This document shows, piece by piece, positions 1 to 8,746 of a stretch of 64,000 bases of DNA. Where the stretch lies: assembly GCF_002018875.1 (NCBI RefSeq), contig NZ_MVOL01000017.1:1-64000 (forward strand), read 5' to 3'. This DNA is from Pseudomonas sp. MF4836. GTDB taxonomy: Bacteria; Pseudomonadota; Gammaproteobacteria; Pseudomonadales; Pseudomonadaceae. Position 1 is the stretch's first letter. Each line of letters begins with the position of its first letter. Made by a program: the position numbers and the translations under genes. The notes beneath the pieces are model-generated. The model did not search any database and was not told the DNA's origin. It saw nothing but the letters and a program-made list of their open reading frames with translations.

Positions 1-1
1 G

Positions 2-124
2 GCCCTGGCGGAGATGCAGGAGTTTTTCGACGTCACCCCGCAAGACCTCGAACAACTGATTCACGCCAGCGAAGCCCACGCCCGCCGGCGCAGCATCGGC
101 GAAGTGCTGGCCCCCAGACTCTGA
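2..124 (+). CDS. 3' end of an unidentified protein (partial)
   Basis: The first 123 bases are open in one frame and end at TGA 122-124. They encode a charged, helical tail of 40 residues, including 'EFFDVTPQDLEQLIHASE' and ending 'GEVLAPRL'. The start lies outside the window. Codon use matches the neighbouring genes, so this looks like a genuine C-terminus. I do not recognise the family. It is followed directly by a REP-type element. Confidence 0.55.
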   Translation, partial: ALAEMQEFFDVTPQDLEQLIHASEAHARRRSIGEVLAPRL

Positions 125-154
125 CCAGACGCCATCGTGGTATGCCGGGCAACC

Positions 155-183
155 TGTAGCCGCTGCCGCAGGCTGCGCTGGCC
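155..183 (+). repeat. REP-like intergenic element
   Basis: The sequence 'TGTAGCCGCTGCCGCAGGC' continued by TGCGCTGGCC lies between the first partial gene and the LysR gene. Near-copies occur at about 3273-3303, 31489-31632 and 41294-41445, always between genes. This is the pattern of Pseudomonas REP elements. Confidence 0.7.
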
Positions 184-228
184 ATCACCACCGCCGCAGC
201 GGCCGTGTCGGTTACGGCCATCGTGTGA

Positions 229-1089
229 TTACAAAGGCGACCACCGCTGGGACCAGTCGTTGTCGCCGGCGATGACCTCGCGCAGCACGTCGAAGGCCTG
301 TTGCAACTCGACGGAGTCGCGCTCGCGGGCATACAGCAGGTAGGTCGGGAAGCTGAATTCCGGGGCTTTTTCCACCCGTTCCAGCACGCCGCTGTCGAGG
401 TAGCTCTGCACCACCCGGGTCCGGAAGTAGCCGCTGCCACCGCCCTCAAGGATGAATTGCAACGCCAGCGGCCCGAGGTTGAAGCCCACCGCGGCCTTGG
501 CCTGATCCGGCAGCGCCGCGTCGTGCTGACGCCGGAAATCATCGCCCCAGTCGATATACACATAAGGCTCGGGCTGGCCGGCTAGACGCACCTGGATCAG
601 TTTTTCCTCCAGCAACTGCTCGACCTGCAAGCCCGGCCAGTACACCGGCTGATACACCAGCGCAGCATCCAGCACGCCCATCTCCAGTTGCCGCTGCAGG
701 CTCGCGCCGTCTCCCACCTGGCTGCGGATCGCGTGGCTGGGAATCGCCAGGCGCAGGCGTCGCACCCAGTTCAGCATCAGCGGGTTGCACAGGCTGATTT
801 CGCCGCCGATGTGCAGCACATTGCGATACCCCTCCAGCAACGGCAGGTCGCGCCGGGCGGCTTCCCAGGTCTGCAGCAACTGGTTGGCGTAGACAATGAA
901 GGCTTCGCCGTCGGGCGTCAGCCGGGCCCCGGCACGATTGCGCACGAACAGCTTGCAGTTGAGCTGGCTTTCGAGGTTCTGCACCCGGGCGCTGATGGCG
1001 GTCTGGGTCAGGTGCAGATGCTCGGCGGCGGCCACCAGGCTGCCGCTGCGGACGATTTGCAAAAAGGTGCGGGCCAGCTCGATATCCAT
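229..1089 (-). CDS. LysR-family transcriptional regulator
   Basis: A 286-residue LysR-type regulator. The N-terminal winged HTH covers roughly residues 1-60 ('LVAAAEHLHLTQTAISARVQ' is the recognition region) and is followed by a LysR substrate-binding domain. The start is set at the ATG giving MDIELARTF, the usual LysR beginning; a 10-residue upstream extension is possible but does not fit the family. The gene lies downstream of the ctlX/N-succinyltransferase pair on the same strand, separated by a hairpin. Its inducer and targets cannot be read from sequence. The arginine-type neighbours make an amino-acid role plausible but unproven. Confidence 0.9.
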   Translation of the reverse strand: MDIELARTFLQIVRSGSLVAAAEHLHLTQTAISARVQNLESQLNCKLFVRNRAGARLTPDGEAFIVYANQLLQTWEAARRDLPLLEGYRNVLHIGGEISLCNPLMLNWVRRLRLAIPSHAIRSQVGDGASLQRQLEMGVLDAALVYQPVYWPGLQVEQLLEEKLIQVRLAGQPEPYVYIDWGDDFRRQHDAALPDQAKAAVGFNLGPLALQFILEGGGSGYFRTRVVQSYLDSGVLERVEKAPEFSFPTYLLYARERDSVELQQAFDVLREVIAGDNDWSQRWSPL

Positions 1090-1110
1090 GGTGCCTCGGA
1101 CACAAAAGTC

Positions 1111-1132
1111 GAGCGCCATTGTAGCGGCGCTC
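1111..1132 (-). terminator. Hairpin downstream of the N-succinyltransferase gene
   Basis: Inverted repeat GAGCGCC-8 nt-GGCGCTC. Read on the minus strand it is followed by GACTTTTG. It would end the ctlX-N-succinyltransferase transcript just before the LysR start. Confidence 0.5.
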
Positions 1133-1158
1133 GCCCGCCCGCGCTGCAGCGGTGTTGC

Positions 1159-2193
1159 TCAGGCTGCCGACAGCTGCTGCTGCGGCACCGCCAGGCTCAC
1201 CGCTCGTACCGAGCTGCCGGCGTTCAAGCCCAGGCTGGCGGCAGTGCTGGCGGCGACAATCAGGGTGCCGGCCGCCACCCGGGCCGGGGCTGCGGTAATC
1301 CGGCAGTCGGCGAACTGGCGATTGTGGATCAGGTAGGGTTCGGCCTGCTCGCCCGGCGTACCGATGCTCAGTTGCAGCACCTGGCTGTCACGCACCGCAC
1401 GAATCTCGCCGGTGGCGCACTCGATCAGCGGCCCGCCGTCGAAAATATCGATGTAGTCCTTGAAGCCGAAACCCTCGGACTTGAGCATGCCCAGGGCCGG
1501 CTCGGTGTTGGGGTGGACGCGGCCGATCACCGAGCGCGCCTCCTGGGGCAACAGGCAGGTGGGCAGCGGGAACTTGGGCATCAACTCGGCAATAAACGTC
1601 TTGTTGCCCAGGCCGGTCAGGTAGTCGGCGTCGGCAAAATCCATCTTGAAAAAATGCCGGCCCAGGCCCTCCCAGAACGGTGAGACGCCCTCTTCATCCG
1701 AGAACCCGCGCATCTCGGCGATCACCTTGTCGCCGAAATGCTCGCGGAACTCCGCCAGGAACAAAAACCGCGCCTTGGACAACAGGCGCCCATTAAGGCC
1801 GCTGCGGTGGTTGGCGTGAAGAAACAGCGAGCACAGCTCCGAATGCCCGGTCATGTCGTTGCCCAGGAACAGGGTCGGCAGTTGCTGGTTGATCCCCAGG
1901 TCCTTGGACGCCGCCACAAACAATCCCAGGCGGTAGTTGTACCAGGGCTCACGCAGGCCCACGGCCCCGGCCAGGGCACAGATCCCCAAGGCCTCGCCGT
2001 TTTCACCTTCGAGCACGAACAGGTAGTCGGCATCGGCGCGTTCGGCTTGCCCGGCAAAGGTCTTTTCAGCCCACTCCAGGCGCTGGCGCAAGCGCCCGGC
2101 ATCTGCCGGCAAGGTGGTCAGGCCGGTTCCGGCGCTGTGGGCCAGGGTCAACAAGGCCGGCAGGTCGGCCAATGTAGCGGGACGCACGATCAT
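1159..2193 (-). CDS. astA: Arginine/ornithine N-succinyltransferase paralogue (AstA/AruF family)
   Basis: A 344-residue protein beginning MIVRPATLADLPALLTLA, matching the full length of AstA/AruF N-succinyltransferases (GNAT-related fold). The family transfers succinyl from succinyl-CoA to the alpha-amino group of arginine or ornithine, the first step of the AST pathway. Family segments 'TGHSELCSLFLHANHR' and 'GFSDEEGVSPFWEGLGRHFF' are present. The ATG overlaps the stop of the upstream ctlX-like gene by 4 bases, so the two are translationally coupled. No other ast/aru gene (astB, astC, astD, astE) is here, so this is probably a dedicated paralogue rather than the main operon copy. Substrate preference (arginine or ornithine) is inferred from the neighbour only. 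Confidence 0.85.
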   Translation of the reverse strand: MIVRPATLADLPALLTLAHSAGTGLTTLPADAGRLRQRLEWAEKTFAGQAERADADYLFVLEGENGEALGICALAGAVGLREPWYNYRLGLFVAASKDLGINQQLPTLFLGNDMTGHSELCSLFLHANHRSGLNGRLLSKARFLFLAEFREHFGDKVIAEMRGFSDEEGVSPFWEGLGRHFFKMDFADADYLTGLGNKTFIAELMPKFPLPTCLLPQEARSVIGRVHPNTEPALGMLKSEGFGFKDYIDIFDGGPLIECATGEIRAVRDSQVLQLSIGTPGEQAEPYLIHNRQFADCRITAAPARVAAGTLIVAASTAASLGLNAGSSVRAVSLAVPQQQLSAA

Positions 2194-3128
2194 CGCGATT
2201 GCTCCAGAGGGGTGGCACGTTTGGGTAGATAGACTTCGGCCAGCATGCAGCGCGCGCTGCCGCCGCCAATGCGTTCGATGGTGTCGATGTTCACCGGCAG
2301 CGGTCGGGCATGGCGCTCTACCAGTCGCCGCTGCTCGCCATCCAGGGACTGCCAGGCGGTGCGCGACATCACCAGCAGCGGCTCGCCGGTGCGGGTGTGC
2401 ACCTCCAGCATGTTGCCGGCGAAGGACTCCAGCTGATCCCAGCTCAAGGCCATGACCTGTTTCCCGCTGTCTTCGAGACGGCTGTGCAAGGCCCGGCGCT
2501 CGCCCAAATCGCGCACCGATTCCAGGCACGCCACGGCCAGGCGGGTGCCGACGCTCATCATTACATTGGTGTGGTAGATCGCCACGCCCTGGCGGTCGAC
2601 GGCGCTGAAGGCGCACAACTCATAGCCCAGGTGCTGGATCAACTGATCCAGGGCCCGGGCATGGGTACGGGTGGAATAGCCGGCGTAGCAAATCCGCCGT
2701 TCGCGGTCCAGGACCATGCTGCCGGTGCCTTCGAGGAAGATTTCCTGCTGCTCCAGGCTCGACAGGTCGAGCAGTTGTTCGACCTGATAGGCATCGCGCA
2801 AGCGCTCGAGCACACCTTTATCGCGCTCCAGGCGCCGGTTATGGCCCTGCATCGGGTACAGCACCAGGGTGCCGTCGGGGTGGCTGCTCCAGCAGTTGTT
2901 GGGGAAGATCGAGTCCGGCGTGTGCGGCGCCTCGGCGTCGTCATGCACCATGACCTCCACCCCCTCGGCGCGCAACGCCGCGACATAGCCGTCGAACTCT
3001 TGCAGGGCCTGGCGCTGCACATCTTCGGCGACTGCCGCGGGGCGCTGGAAGCGGTTGTTGGCGGCGGTGTCCTGATTGAAGGAGAAACGTGTCGGGCGAA
3101 TCATCAAAACGGTATTGGTGGTTTGCAT
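2190..3128 (-). CDS. ctlX: CtlX-like citrulline/arginine hydrolase (amidinotransferase superfamily)
   Basis: About 312 residues, guanidino-group-modifying superfamily, closest by pattern to CtlX proteins (citrulline utilisation hydrolase). Expected catalytic elements are visible: Asp in 'PDSIFPNNC', His in 'GVAIYHTNVMMSVG' and the nucleophilic Cys near the C-terminus in 'GGGSARCMLAEVYLP'. The ATG at 3126-3128 is chosen; a GTG two codons upstream is the alternative. The gene overlaps the N-succinyltransferase gene by 4 bases. Inference: it makes or consumes an ornithine-type product that the partner succinylates. An arginine-deiminase-like activity is the alternative. Confidence 0.8.
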   Translation of the reverse strand: MQTTNTVLMIRPTRFSFNQDTAANNRFQRPAAVAEDVQRQALQEFDGYVAALRAEGVEVMVHDDAEAPHTPDSIFPNNCWSSHPDGTLVLYPMQGHNRRLERDKGVLERLRDAYQVEQLLDLSSLEQQEIFLEGTGSMVLDRERRICYAGYSTRTHARALDQLIQHLGYELCAFSAVDRQGVAIYHTNVMMSVGTRLAVACLESVRDLGERRALHSRLEDSGKQVMALSWDQLESFAGNMLEVHTRTGEPLLVMSRTAWQSLDGEQRRLVERHARPLPVNIDTIERIGGGSARCMLAEVYLPKRATPLEQSR

Positions 3129-3181
3129 GGGCACAGCATCAATGAGGGTTGAGAGGCGCTCATTGTCGGGCTCGGAGCCGG

Positions 3182-3205
3182 AAAAACCCGGCTGATAAGG
3201 CCGGG
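3182..3205 (-). terminator. Rho-independent terminator of the ABC-Lrp operon
   Basis: CCCGGC-7 nt-GCCGGG. On the minus strand the stem is followed directly by TTTTT. It lies downstream of the Lrp gene and upstream of the ctlX start, separating two minus-strand operons. Confidence 0.75.
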
Positions 3206-3517
3206 GGCGATGCCGGAAATGGCTGAAAGCGCGCCGGCGTGCAGCCGATTCGGCGGCGCCGAAAAACGCGGCCCGTAGCCGCTGCCGCCAGGCTGCGCTG
3301 GCCGTCGCAGGCGCCGTGGAATATCAGGTCAGAGTGCGATGTTGCAGAGGGCCCGCATCCGAATGAGGTCCGGGCCTGGGGGCAGCGACTAATAAGCGGG
3401 CGGTGCTGGGATCAGCTGGAGTTGCGGTGTTGCGAAGGGCCATACAGGCGAGACAGGCGCTGGAATGTTGCGTGACTGCGTGGGCGCGGGCGCTGCCTTG
3501 CGGCAGCGACCACGGGG
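3206..3517. repeat. Intergenic stretch with REP-like elements
   Basis: About 310 bases without a credible gene. A REP-like copy lies at about 3273-3303 (GTAGCCGCTGCCGCCAGGC...). An inverted element CGCTGCC-4 nt-GGCAGCG at 3491-3508 sits right after the Lrp stop and may help end that transcript. The remainder is GC-rich with no clear signal. Confidence 0.55.
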
Positions 3518-3997
3518 TCACTCCATGGTGGTCTTGACCATCGCCAGTTCGGGGTGGCTGACCAGTTTGTCGATGTGCAGATCGGGGTCGTCGAACCAGA
3601 CTTCAGTGAGCACCCGGTAATGCTCCATGTCGCGGCAGCGCATGCGCAGGCTGTAGTCGAAGGCGCCGCTGATCAACCGGCATTCGAGCACCTGGGGGCA
3701 GGCGCGGACTTTGGCTTCGAAGGCCTTCTGCGCGGCGCGCCCGCTCTGGTTGGACAACGCCACCAGTACCAGCAACGACAACCCCGGGGTCAGCTTTTTC
3801 TCGTCGAGAATCGCGCCGTAGCCGCGGATCACTCCGAGTTGTTCGAGCTTGCGCACCCGTTCCAGGCATGGCCTGGGAGTCAGGTGCACGCGTTCGGAGA
3901 GTTTCTGGTAGGTGATGCGCCCTTCGTGGCGCAGCACCTCGATGATCGCCTGATCGATCCGATCAAGCACGATCGACAGGTCGCGGATGTCCGCCAT
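3518..3997 (-). CDS. Lrp/AsnC-family transcriptional regulator
   Basis: A 159-residue protein with an N-terminal Lrp/AsnC HTH ('IIEVLRHEGRITYQKLSERV' and on to 'TPRPCLERVRKLEQLGVIRGY') and a C-terminal RAM ligand domain. It starts 12 bases after the ATPase gene and is the last gene of the amino-acid ABC operon. A local regulator sensing the imported amino acid is the natural reading. Autoregulation and control of the adjacent ctlX unit are inferences. Confidence 0.9.
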   Translation of the reverse strand: MADIRDLSIVLDRIDQAIIEVLRHEGRITYQKLSERVHLTPRPCLERVRKLEQLGVIRGYGAILDEKKLTPGLSLLVLVALSNQSGRAAQKAFEAKVRACPQVLECRLISGAFDYSLRMRCRDMEHYRVLTEVWFDDPDLHIDKLVSHPELAMVKTTME

Positions 3998-4009
3998 GGG
4001 TGTTTTCCC

Positions 4010-4771
4010 TCACTTCAAACGGCCGGATAAAAATTGCTGCAAACGTTCACTTTGTGGCTGGTCGAGGATCTGTGCATCGCCCTGTTCCTCGACCCGTCCT
4101 TGATGCAAAAACAACACCTGGCTCGACACCTGCCGGGCAAAGCCCATTTCGTGGGTGACCATCAACATGGTACGCCCCTCCTCGGCCAGGGCCTGGATCA
4201 CCTTGAGCACCTCTCCCACCAGTTCCGGGTCGAGCGCCGAGGTCGGCTCGTCGAACAACAGGATCTCCGGTTCCACCGCCAGCGCCCGGGCAATCGCCAC
4301 GCGCTGTTGCTGGCCACCGGAGAGAAACGCCGGATACTGCTCGGCGACCCGCTGCGGCAGGCCGACCTTGTCCAGGTAGGCCCGGGCGCTCTGTTCGGCG
4401 TCCTTGCGGCTGACGCCCAACACCCGGCACGGCGCGAGGGTGATGTTTTCCAGTACGGTCAGGTGGCTCCACAGGTTGAAGTGCTGGAACACCATGGCCA
4501 GCCGCGTGCGCAAGCGCTGCAACTGGGCCGGGCTGGCCACCCGCATGCCGCCGGGGGCCGCGCGGGTGGCGATACGCTCGCCATCCAGCTCGATGCTGCC
4601 CTCGTCGGCCCGCTCCAGAAAGTTGATGCAACGCAGCATGGTGCTTTTACCGGAGCCGCTGGCACCGATCATGCTCACCACGTCGCCTGCGCGCGCCTTC
4701 AACGAGACGCCCTTGAGCACCTCGTTGTCACCAAATCGCTTGTAGAGATTTTCAACGGTCAGTTTGTACAT
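4010..4771 (-). CDS. Polar amino-acid ABC transporter ATPase (HisP/AotP type)
   Basis: A 253-residue ABC ATPase of the HisP/GlnQ/AotP class, which powers uptake of arginine/ornithine/lysine/histidine-type amino acids. Walker A 'GASGSGKST', signature 'LSGGQQQRVA', Walker B 'ILLFDEPTSALD' and H-loop 'VTHEMGF' are all canonical. It follows the two permease genes after 78 bases and precedes the Lrp gene. Confidence 0.92.
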   Translation of the reverse strand: MYKLTVENLYKRFGDNEVLKGVSLKARAGDVVSMIGASGSGKSTMLRCINFLERADEGSIELDGERIATRAAPGGMRVASPAQLQRLRTRLAMVFQHFNLWSHLTVLENITLAPCRVLGVSRKDAEQSARAYLDKVGLPQRVAEQYPAFLSGGQQQRVAIARALAVEPEILLFDEPTSALDPELVGEVLKVIQALAEEGRTMLMVTHEMGFARQVSSQVLFLHQGRVEEQGDAQILDQPQSERLQQFLSGRLK

Positions 4772-4849
4772 GGGCTACTCCTGAAGCGCCCGCCCGCCGG
4801 CTGGCACTTCACACAAAAATAAGGGCAGGTCGACACGCACCGCACAGGG

Positions 4850-5560
4850 TCAGTGCGCGGGCCCGAGAAAGTTCAGCCAGCGGCGCTCGGCCAGGCGAAA
4901 GGCCCCCACCAGGCCGAATGACAGGGCCAGGTAGAGCAAGCCGGCAATGCCGAATGCCTGGAAGGTCATAAAGGTCGCGGCATTGGCGTCACGGGCGATT
5001 TTCAGGATGTCGGGGATGGTCGCGGTGAACGCCACGGAGGTCGCGTGCAGCATCAGGATCACTTCGTTGCTGTAGAACGGCAGGGCCCGGCGCAGCGCCG
5101 AAGGCAGGATCAGCCGCAGGTACAGGCGCCAGCCGCTCAGGCCATAGGCATGGGCGGCCTCGATCTCACCGTAGGGAATGCTGCGAATCGCCCCGGCGAA
5201 AATCTCCACGGTGTAGGCGCAGGTATTGAGGGTGAATGCGAGCAAGGTGCAGTTCATCGCATCGCGAAAAAACCCTTCGAGCAGCGGCTGGGCCCGCACG
5301 GCGGCGATGCCGTAGATGCCGCTGTAGCAGATCAGCAGCTGGATATACAACGGCGTCCCGCGAAACACATAGGTGAACAGCTGCACCGGCCAGCGCAGCA
5401 GCGCCCAGCGCGAAGTACGCATGATCGCCAGCGGCAGCGACAGGACAAAGCCCATGGCGATGCTCGCCACCAGCAGCCACAGGGTCATGGCCAGCCCGGT
5501 CAGGCCTTCGCCATCACTGAACAGAAAGGCTTTCCAGTATTCCTGAATCAGTTCGATCAT
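4850..5560 (-). CDS. Amino-acid ABC transporter permease (HisM type)
   Basis: A 236-residue inner-membrane permease with about five hydrophobic segments. The family EAA-loop region is 'EIEAAHAYGLSGWRLYLRLI'. Its ATG overlaps the stop of the companion permease by 4 bases, indicating a coupled heterodimer. Partner of the 4010-4771 ATPase. Confidence 0.9.
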   Translation of the reverse strand: MIELIQEYWKAFLFSDGEGLTGLAMTLWLLVASIAMGFVLSLPLAIMRTSRWALLRWPVQLFTYVFRGTPLYIQLLICYSGIYGIAAVRAQPLLEGFFRDAMNCTLLAFTLNTCAYTVEIFAGAIRSIPYGEIEAAHAYGLSGWRLYLRLILPSALRRALPFYSNEVILMLHATSVAFTATIPDILKIARDANAATFMTFQAFGIAGLLYLALSFGLVGAFRLAERRWLNFLGPAH

Positions 5561-6291
5561 CGCGACATCCCTCGTACGCCCTGGTTGTAACGCCGCTCAA
5601 GCACCCGCAGCAGGTAGTTGGAAGCACTGGTGATCAGCAAGTACAGGGCGCCGGCCAGCAACAGGAAATCCAGCATATTGAAGGTGCTCTTGCCGGCTTC
5701 CTGAGCCACTTTGACCAGGTCCGACAGACCGATGATCGACACCAGGGCGGTGGCCTTGAGCAGCACCAGCCAGTTGTTGCCCAGGCTCGGCAAGGCAAAG
5801 CGCATCATTTGCGGGAAGACCACGTGCCGGAAGCGTTGCCAGCGATTGAGACCAAAAGCCGCGGCGGCTTCCTGCTGGCCCCGGGGCACGCTGAGAATCG
5901 CCCCGCGAAAGGTCTCGGTGAAGTACGCACCATAGATAAAGCCCAGGGTGATGATGCCGGCCACGAACGGATCGATCTCCATGAACGGCCAGCCCATGAA
6001 CTCGGTGAGGCTGCTGAGCCAGCCCTGCAGGCTGTAGAAGATCAGCAGCATCAGCACCAGGTCCGGCACGCCGCGAATCAGCGTGGTGTAGAGGGTCGCC
6101 GGCACGTTCAGCAGGCGCAGCGGCGAAAGCTTGGCCGCCGCGCCCAGCAGGCCCAGGAGCATGCTCACCAGCAGCGCCAGTGCCGACAGTTTCAGAGTGA
6201 CCCAGGTGCCGTGCAGCAACAGCGGGCCATAGCCCTGCAGGGCCCCGAGATCGAGACCGAAAAGATTGAGGAAGGTATTCACGCCAGTCAC
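5557..6291 (-). CDS. Amino-acid ABC transporter permease (HisQ type)
   Basis: A 244-residue membrane protein, second half of the permease heterodimer. The EAA loop reads 'GQQEAAAAFGLNRWQRFRHV'. It lies 61 bases downstream of the binding-protein gene and overlaps the next permease by 4 bases. Confidence 0.9.
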   Translation of the reverse strand: MTGVNTFLNLFGLDLGALQGYGPLLLHGTWVTLKLSALALLVSMLLGLLGAAAKLSPLRLLNVPATLYTTLIRGVPDLVLMLLIFYSLQGWLSSLTEFMGWPFMEIDPFVAGIITLGFIYGAYFTETFRGAILSVPRGQQEAAAAFGLNRWQRFRHVVFPQMMRFALPSLGNNWLVLLKATALVSIIGLSDLVKVAQEAGKSTFNMLDFLLLAGALYLLITSASNYLLRVLERRYNQGVRGMSR

Positions 6292-6352
6292 CTTTGATGC
6301 GCCACAGCCCTACGCGGCGCCGCATCGCACGGCGCCGGGCAGGGTTCGCGGA

Positions 6353-7132
6353 TCAGTTGTTGTAGAGGTCCAGATCACCGAAGTGCTTCTGCTGGATCTG
6401 GGCGTAGATGCCCTTCTCGTGCAGGGCCTTGATCGCGGCGTTGAGCATGCCCTTGAGTTCGTCCTGGTCCTTGCGCAGGCCAATGGCGATTTCCGACGGC
6501 ACCAACGGGTCGCTGATGCCCTCGCTGTTCTGGAAGTCAGCGCCCTGGGGCGATGTCAGGAAGCTCATCTGCGCTTGTAGTTTGTCCTGAATCGAGGCGT
6601 CCAGACGGCCGTACACCAGATCGGCGTAAACCTGGTCCTGATTCTGATAGGCACGCAACTTGACCCCGGCCGGACCGAGCTTGGCCTTGGCGTAGGTTTC
6701 CTGGATGGTGCCCTGCATGTAGCCCAGGGTCTTGCCCTTGAGCGACTCGCCGGTCGGCAGCAGGCCCGAGTCCTTGCGGGTGACGATGGCGGTCGGCCCG
6801 GCATACAGGCGGTCGGTGAAGTCGATCTGTTTGCGCCGTGCATCGGTGACCGTCATCGACGACTCGATGGCGTCGAATTTGCCAGCCTTGAGGGCCGGGA
6901 TCAGGCCGTCGAAGTCATTGCTGACCCACACGCACTTGAGCTTGAGCTCGGCGCAGATGGCATTGCCCAGGTCGACGCCGAAGCCCTGCACGCCGCCATC
7001 GGCGGTGGTCGATTCAAACGGCGGATAGCTGGGGTTGACGCCGAATCGCAGTTCTTTCCATTCCTTGGCGCTGGCACCGGTCGCGCACAACGCCAACGCC
7101 AGTGCAGGCAAAGCCAGCCATTTATTGTTCAT
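6353..7132 (-). CDS. Periplasmic amino-acid binding protein (ArgT/HisJ/AotJ type)
   Basis: 259 residues from the ATG at 7130-7132. It has a Sec signal peptide (MNNKWLALPALALALCATGASA, cleaved near ASA-KE) and then a family 3 solute-binding domain ('LRFGVNPSYPPFES', 'GFGVDLGNAICAELK', 'FDAIESSMTVTDARRKQIDF'). This type binds lysine/arginine/ornithine or histidine. It is the first gene of the minus-strand operon SBP-permease-permease-ATPase-Lrp. A longer upstream frame exists but would bury the signal peptide. Confidence 0.92.
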   Translation of the reverse strand: MNNKWLALPALALALCATGASAKEWKELRFGVNPSYPPFESTTADGGVQGFGVDLGNAICAELKLKCVWVSNDFDGLIPALKAGKFDAIESSMTVTDARRKQIDFTDRLYAGPTAIVTRKDSGLLPTGESLKGKTLGYMQGTIQETYAKAKLGPAGVKLRAYQNQDQVYADLVYGRLDASIQDKLQAQMSFLTSPQGADFQNSEGISDPLVPSEIAIGLRKDQDELKGMLNAAIKALHEKGIYAQIQQKHFGDLDLYNN

Positions 7133-7636
7133 CTTCAGAGTCCCGGAGTATTTGGATTTATCGCGGCCGGCGCAGGCACCGAACCACACTTTTCGACAGG
7201 GGCAGAGAGTTATTGCGAGGTCCATCGCAGGGGTGTCTTATTGTTGTTTTCGACCGGCAGTCACCGGTCGTCGAACGTGTCGTCCGTCCTCAGTCACCAC
7301 CTGGGTGCGCTGTAACGGACCGCCAGAATGCCAATAGCCGGGGTCGGCCAGGTGTCGTAAGGCCCCGCCCAGACAGCCGAACCATGCTGAACACAGCCGT
7401 CTGACAGCCGATTCTGTCGTCATGGCTCAGGATTGGGCTTGTAAATCAATAATGCGTCGCTTTTTGTACCCTGCGAAGCGCAAGCCCGGTCGCGGGTTGC
7501 GGGCTTACCCATAAGGTAAAAATGCACAGGCAACCTGCAGTTATCCCGGTTGTACTTGGCAAATTTGCACTGTTACGATCCGCCATCGCTCGCGCGCGAG
7601 CGTCCTATAAAGAACAATAAAAGCAGGGAGTTAGTG
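7133..7636. promoter_or_regulatory. Divergent intergenic region with a palindrome
   Basis: 504 bases between the divergent SBP gene and the crotonase gene; both promoters must lie here. A perfect inverted repeat CGACCGG-6 nt-CCGGTCG spans 7251-7270 and could be an operator or hairpin. An AT-richer stretch (about 7430-7460 and 7590-7620) precedes the plus-strand gene. No coding frame here looks real. Confidence 0.4.
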
Positions 7637-8743
7637 ATGACTGCTCAGGTTTCATCCCAGGCGACACGGGACATCGACAGCACGTGCAATGAAGTGCTGG
7701 TCGAGGTCCGCAACCACATCGGCCACCTGACCCTCAACCGCCCCGCCGGTCTCAACGCCATCACCCTGCAGATGGTGCGCACCTTGCAGCAGCAACTCGA
7801 TGCCTGGGCCCAGGACCCGCAAGTGCACGCGGTGGTCTTGCGCGGCGCAGGGGAAAAAGCCTTTTGTGCCGGCGGCGATATCCGCTCGCTGTACGACAGC
7901 TTCAAGAATGGCCAGACCCTGCACCAGGACTTCTTCGTCGAGGAATACGCCCTGGACCTGACGATCCACCACTACCGCAAGCCGGTGCTGGCGCTGATGG
8001 ACGGCTTTGTCCTGGGCGGCGGCATGGGTCTGGTGCAAGGCGCCGATCTGCGGGTGGTCACCGAACGCAGCCGTCTGGCGATGCCGGAAGTGGCCATCGG
8101 TTACTTCCCCGACGTCGGCGGCAGTTACTTCCTGTCGCGCATTCCCGGGGAACTGGGCTTGTACCTGGGCGTGAGCGGCGTGCAGATTCGCGCCGCCGAT
8201 GCCCTGTACTGCGGGCTTGCCGACTGGCACCTGGACAGCGACCGACTGGGCCTGCTTGACCAGCGCCTCGACCACCTGCAATGGAGCGATATGCCGCTCA
8301 AGGACCTGCAAGGGGTGCTGGCCAAGCTCGGTGTGCAACAACTGCCGGATGCGCCGCTGGCCGCCCTGCGCCCGGCCATCGACCATTACTTCGCCCTGCC
8401 CGACGTGCCGAGCATCGTCGAGCAACTGCGCGAGGTCAGCCTCGGCGACAGCCGCGAATGGGCCCACGCCACCGCCGACCTGCTGGAGAGCCGCTCGCCC
8501 CTGGCCATGGCCGTGACCCTGGAGATGCTGCGCCGCGGACGCCACCTGAGCCTGGAACATTGCTTCGCCCTGGAGCTGCACCTGGACCGTCAGTGGTTCG
8601 AGCGCGGCGACCTGATCGAAGGCGTGCGCGCCTTGCTGATCGACAAAGACAAGACGCCGCGCTGGAACCCACCGACCCTGCAGGCGCTCGACGCCGGGCA
8701 CGTGGCGAGTTTCTTCAGCGGCTTCGACACCAGCGGGAGCTGA
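7637..8743 (+). CDS. 3-hydroxyisobutyryl-CoA hydrolase / enoyl-CoA hydratase-isomerase family
   Basis: 368 residues, crotonase fold. The start is the ATG at 7637, preceded by GGAG; an in-frame upstream extension of 29 codons is not family-like. Segments 'CAGGDIRSLY', 'GGGMGLVQGADLRV' and 'MPEVAIGYFPDVGGSYFL' fit 3-hydroxyisobutyryl-CoA hydrolases better than plain hydratases, and the length (about 370, against about 260 for hydratases) agrees. This enzyme releases 3-hydroxyisobutyrate from its CoA ester in valine breakdown. It is followed after 3 bases by an acyl-CoA dehydrogenase gene. Confidence 0.85.
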   Translation: MTAQVSSQATRDIDSTCNEVLVEVRNHIGHLTLNRPAGLNAITLQMVRTLQQQLDAWAQDPQVHAVVLRGAGEKAFCAGGDIRSLYDSFKNGQTLHQDFFVEEYALDLTIHHYRKPVLALMDGFVLGGGMGLVQGADLRVVTERSRLAMPEVAIGYFPDVGGSYFLSRIPGELGLYLGVSGVQIRAADALYCGLADWHLDSDRLGLLDQRLDHLQWSDMPLKDLQGVLAKLGVQQLPDAPLAALRPAIDHYFALPDVPSIVEQLREVSLGDSREWAHATADLLESRSPLAMAVTLEMLRRGRHLSLEHCFALELHLDRQWFERGDLIEGVRALLIDKDKTPRWNPPTLQALDAGHVASFFSGFDTSGS

Positions 8744-8746
8744 GCC

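Noticed and set aside
7555..7572. TTGGCAAATTTGCAC as a sigma-54 promoter before the crotonase gene
   Set aside because: The distance between GG and GC is seven bases instead of ten, so it cannot serve as -24/-12.
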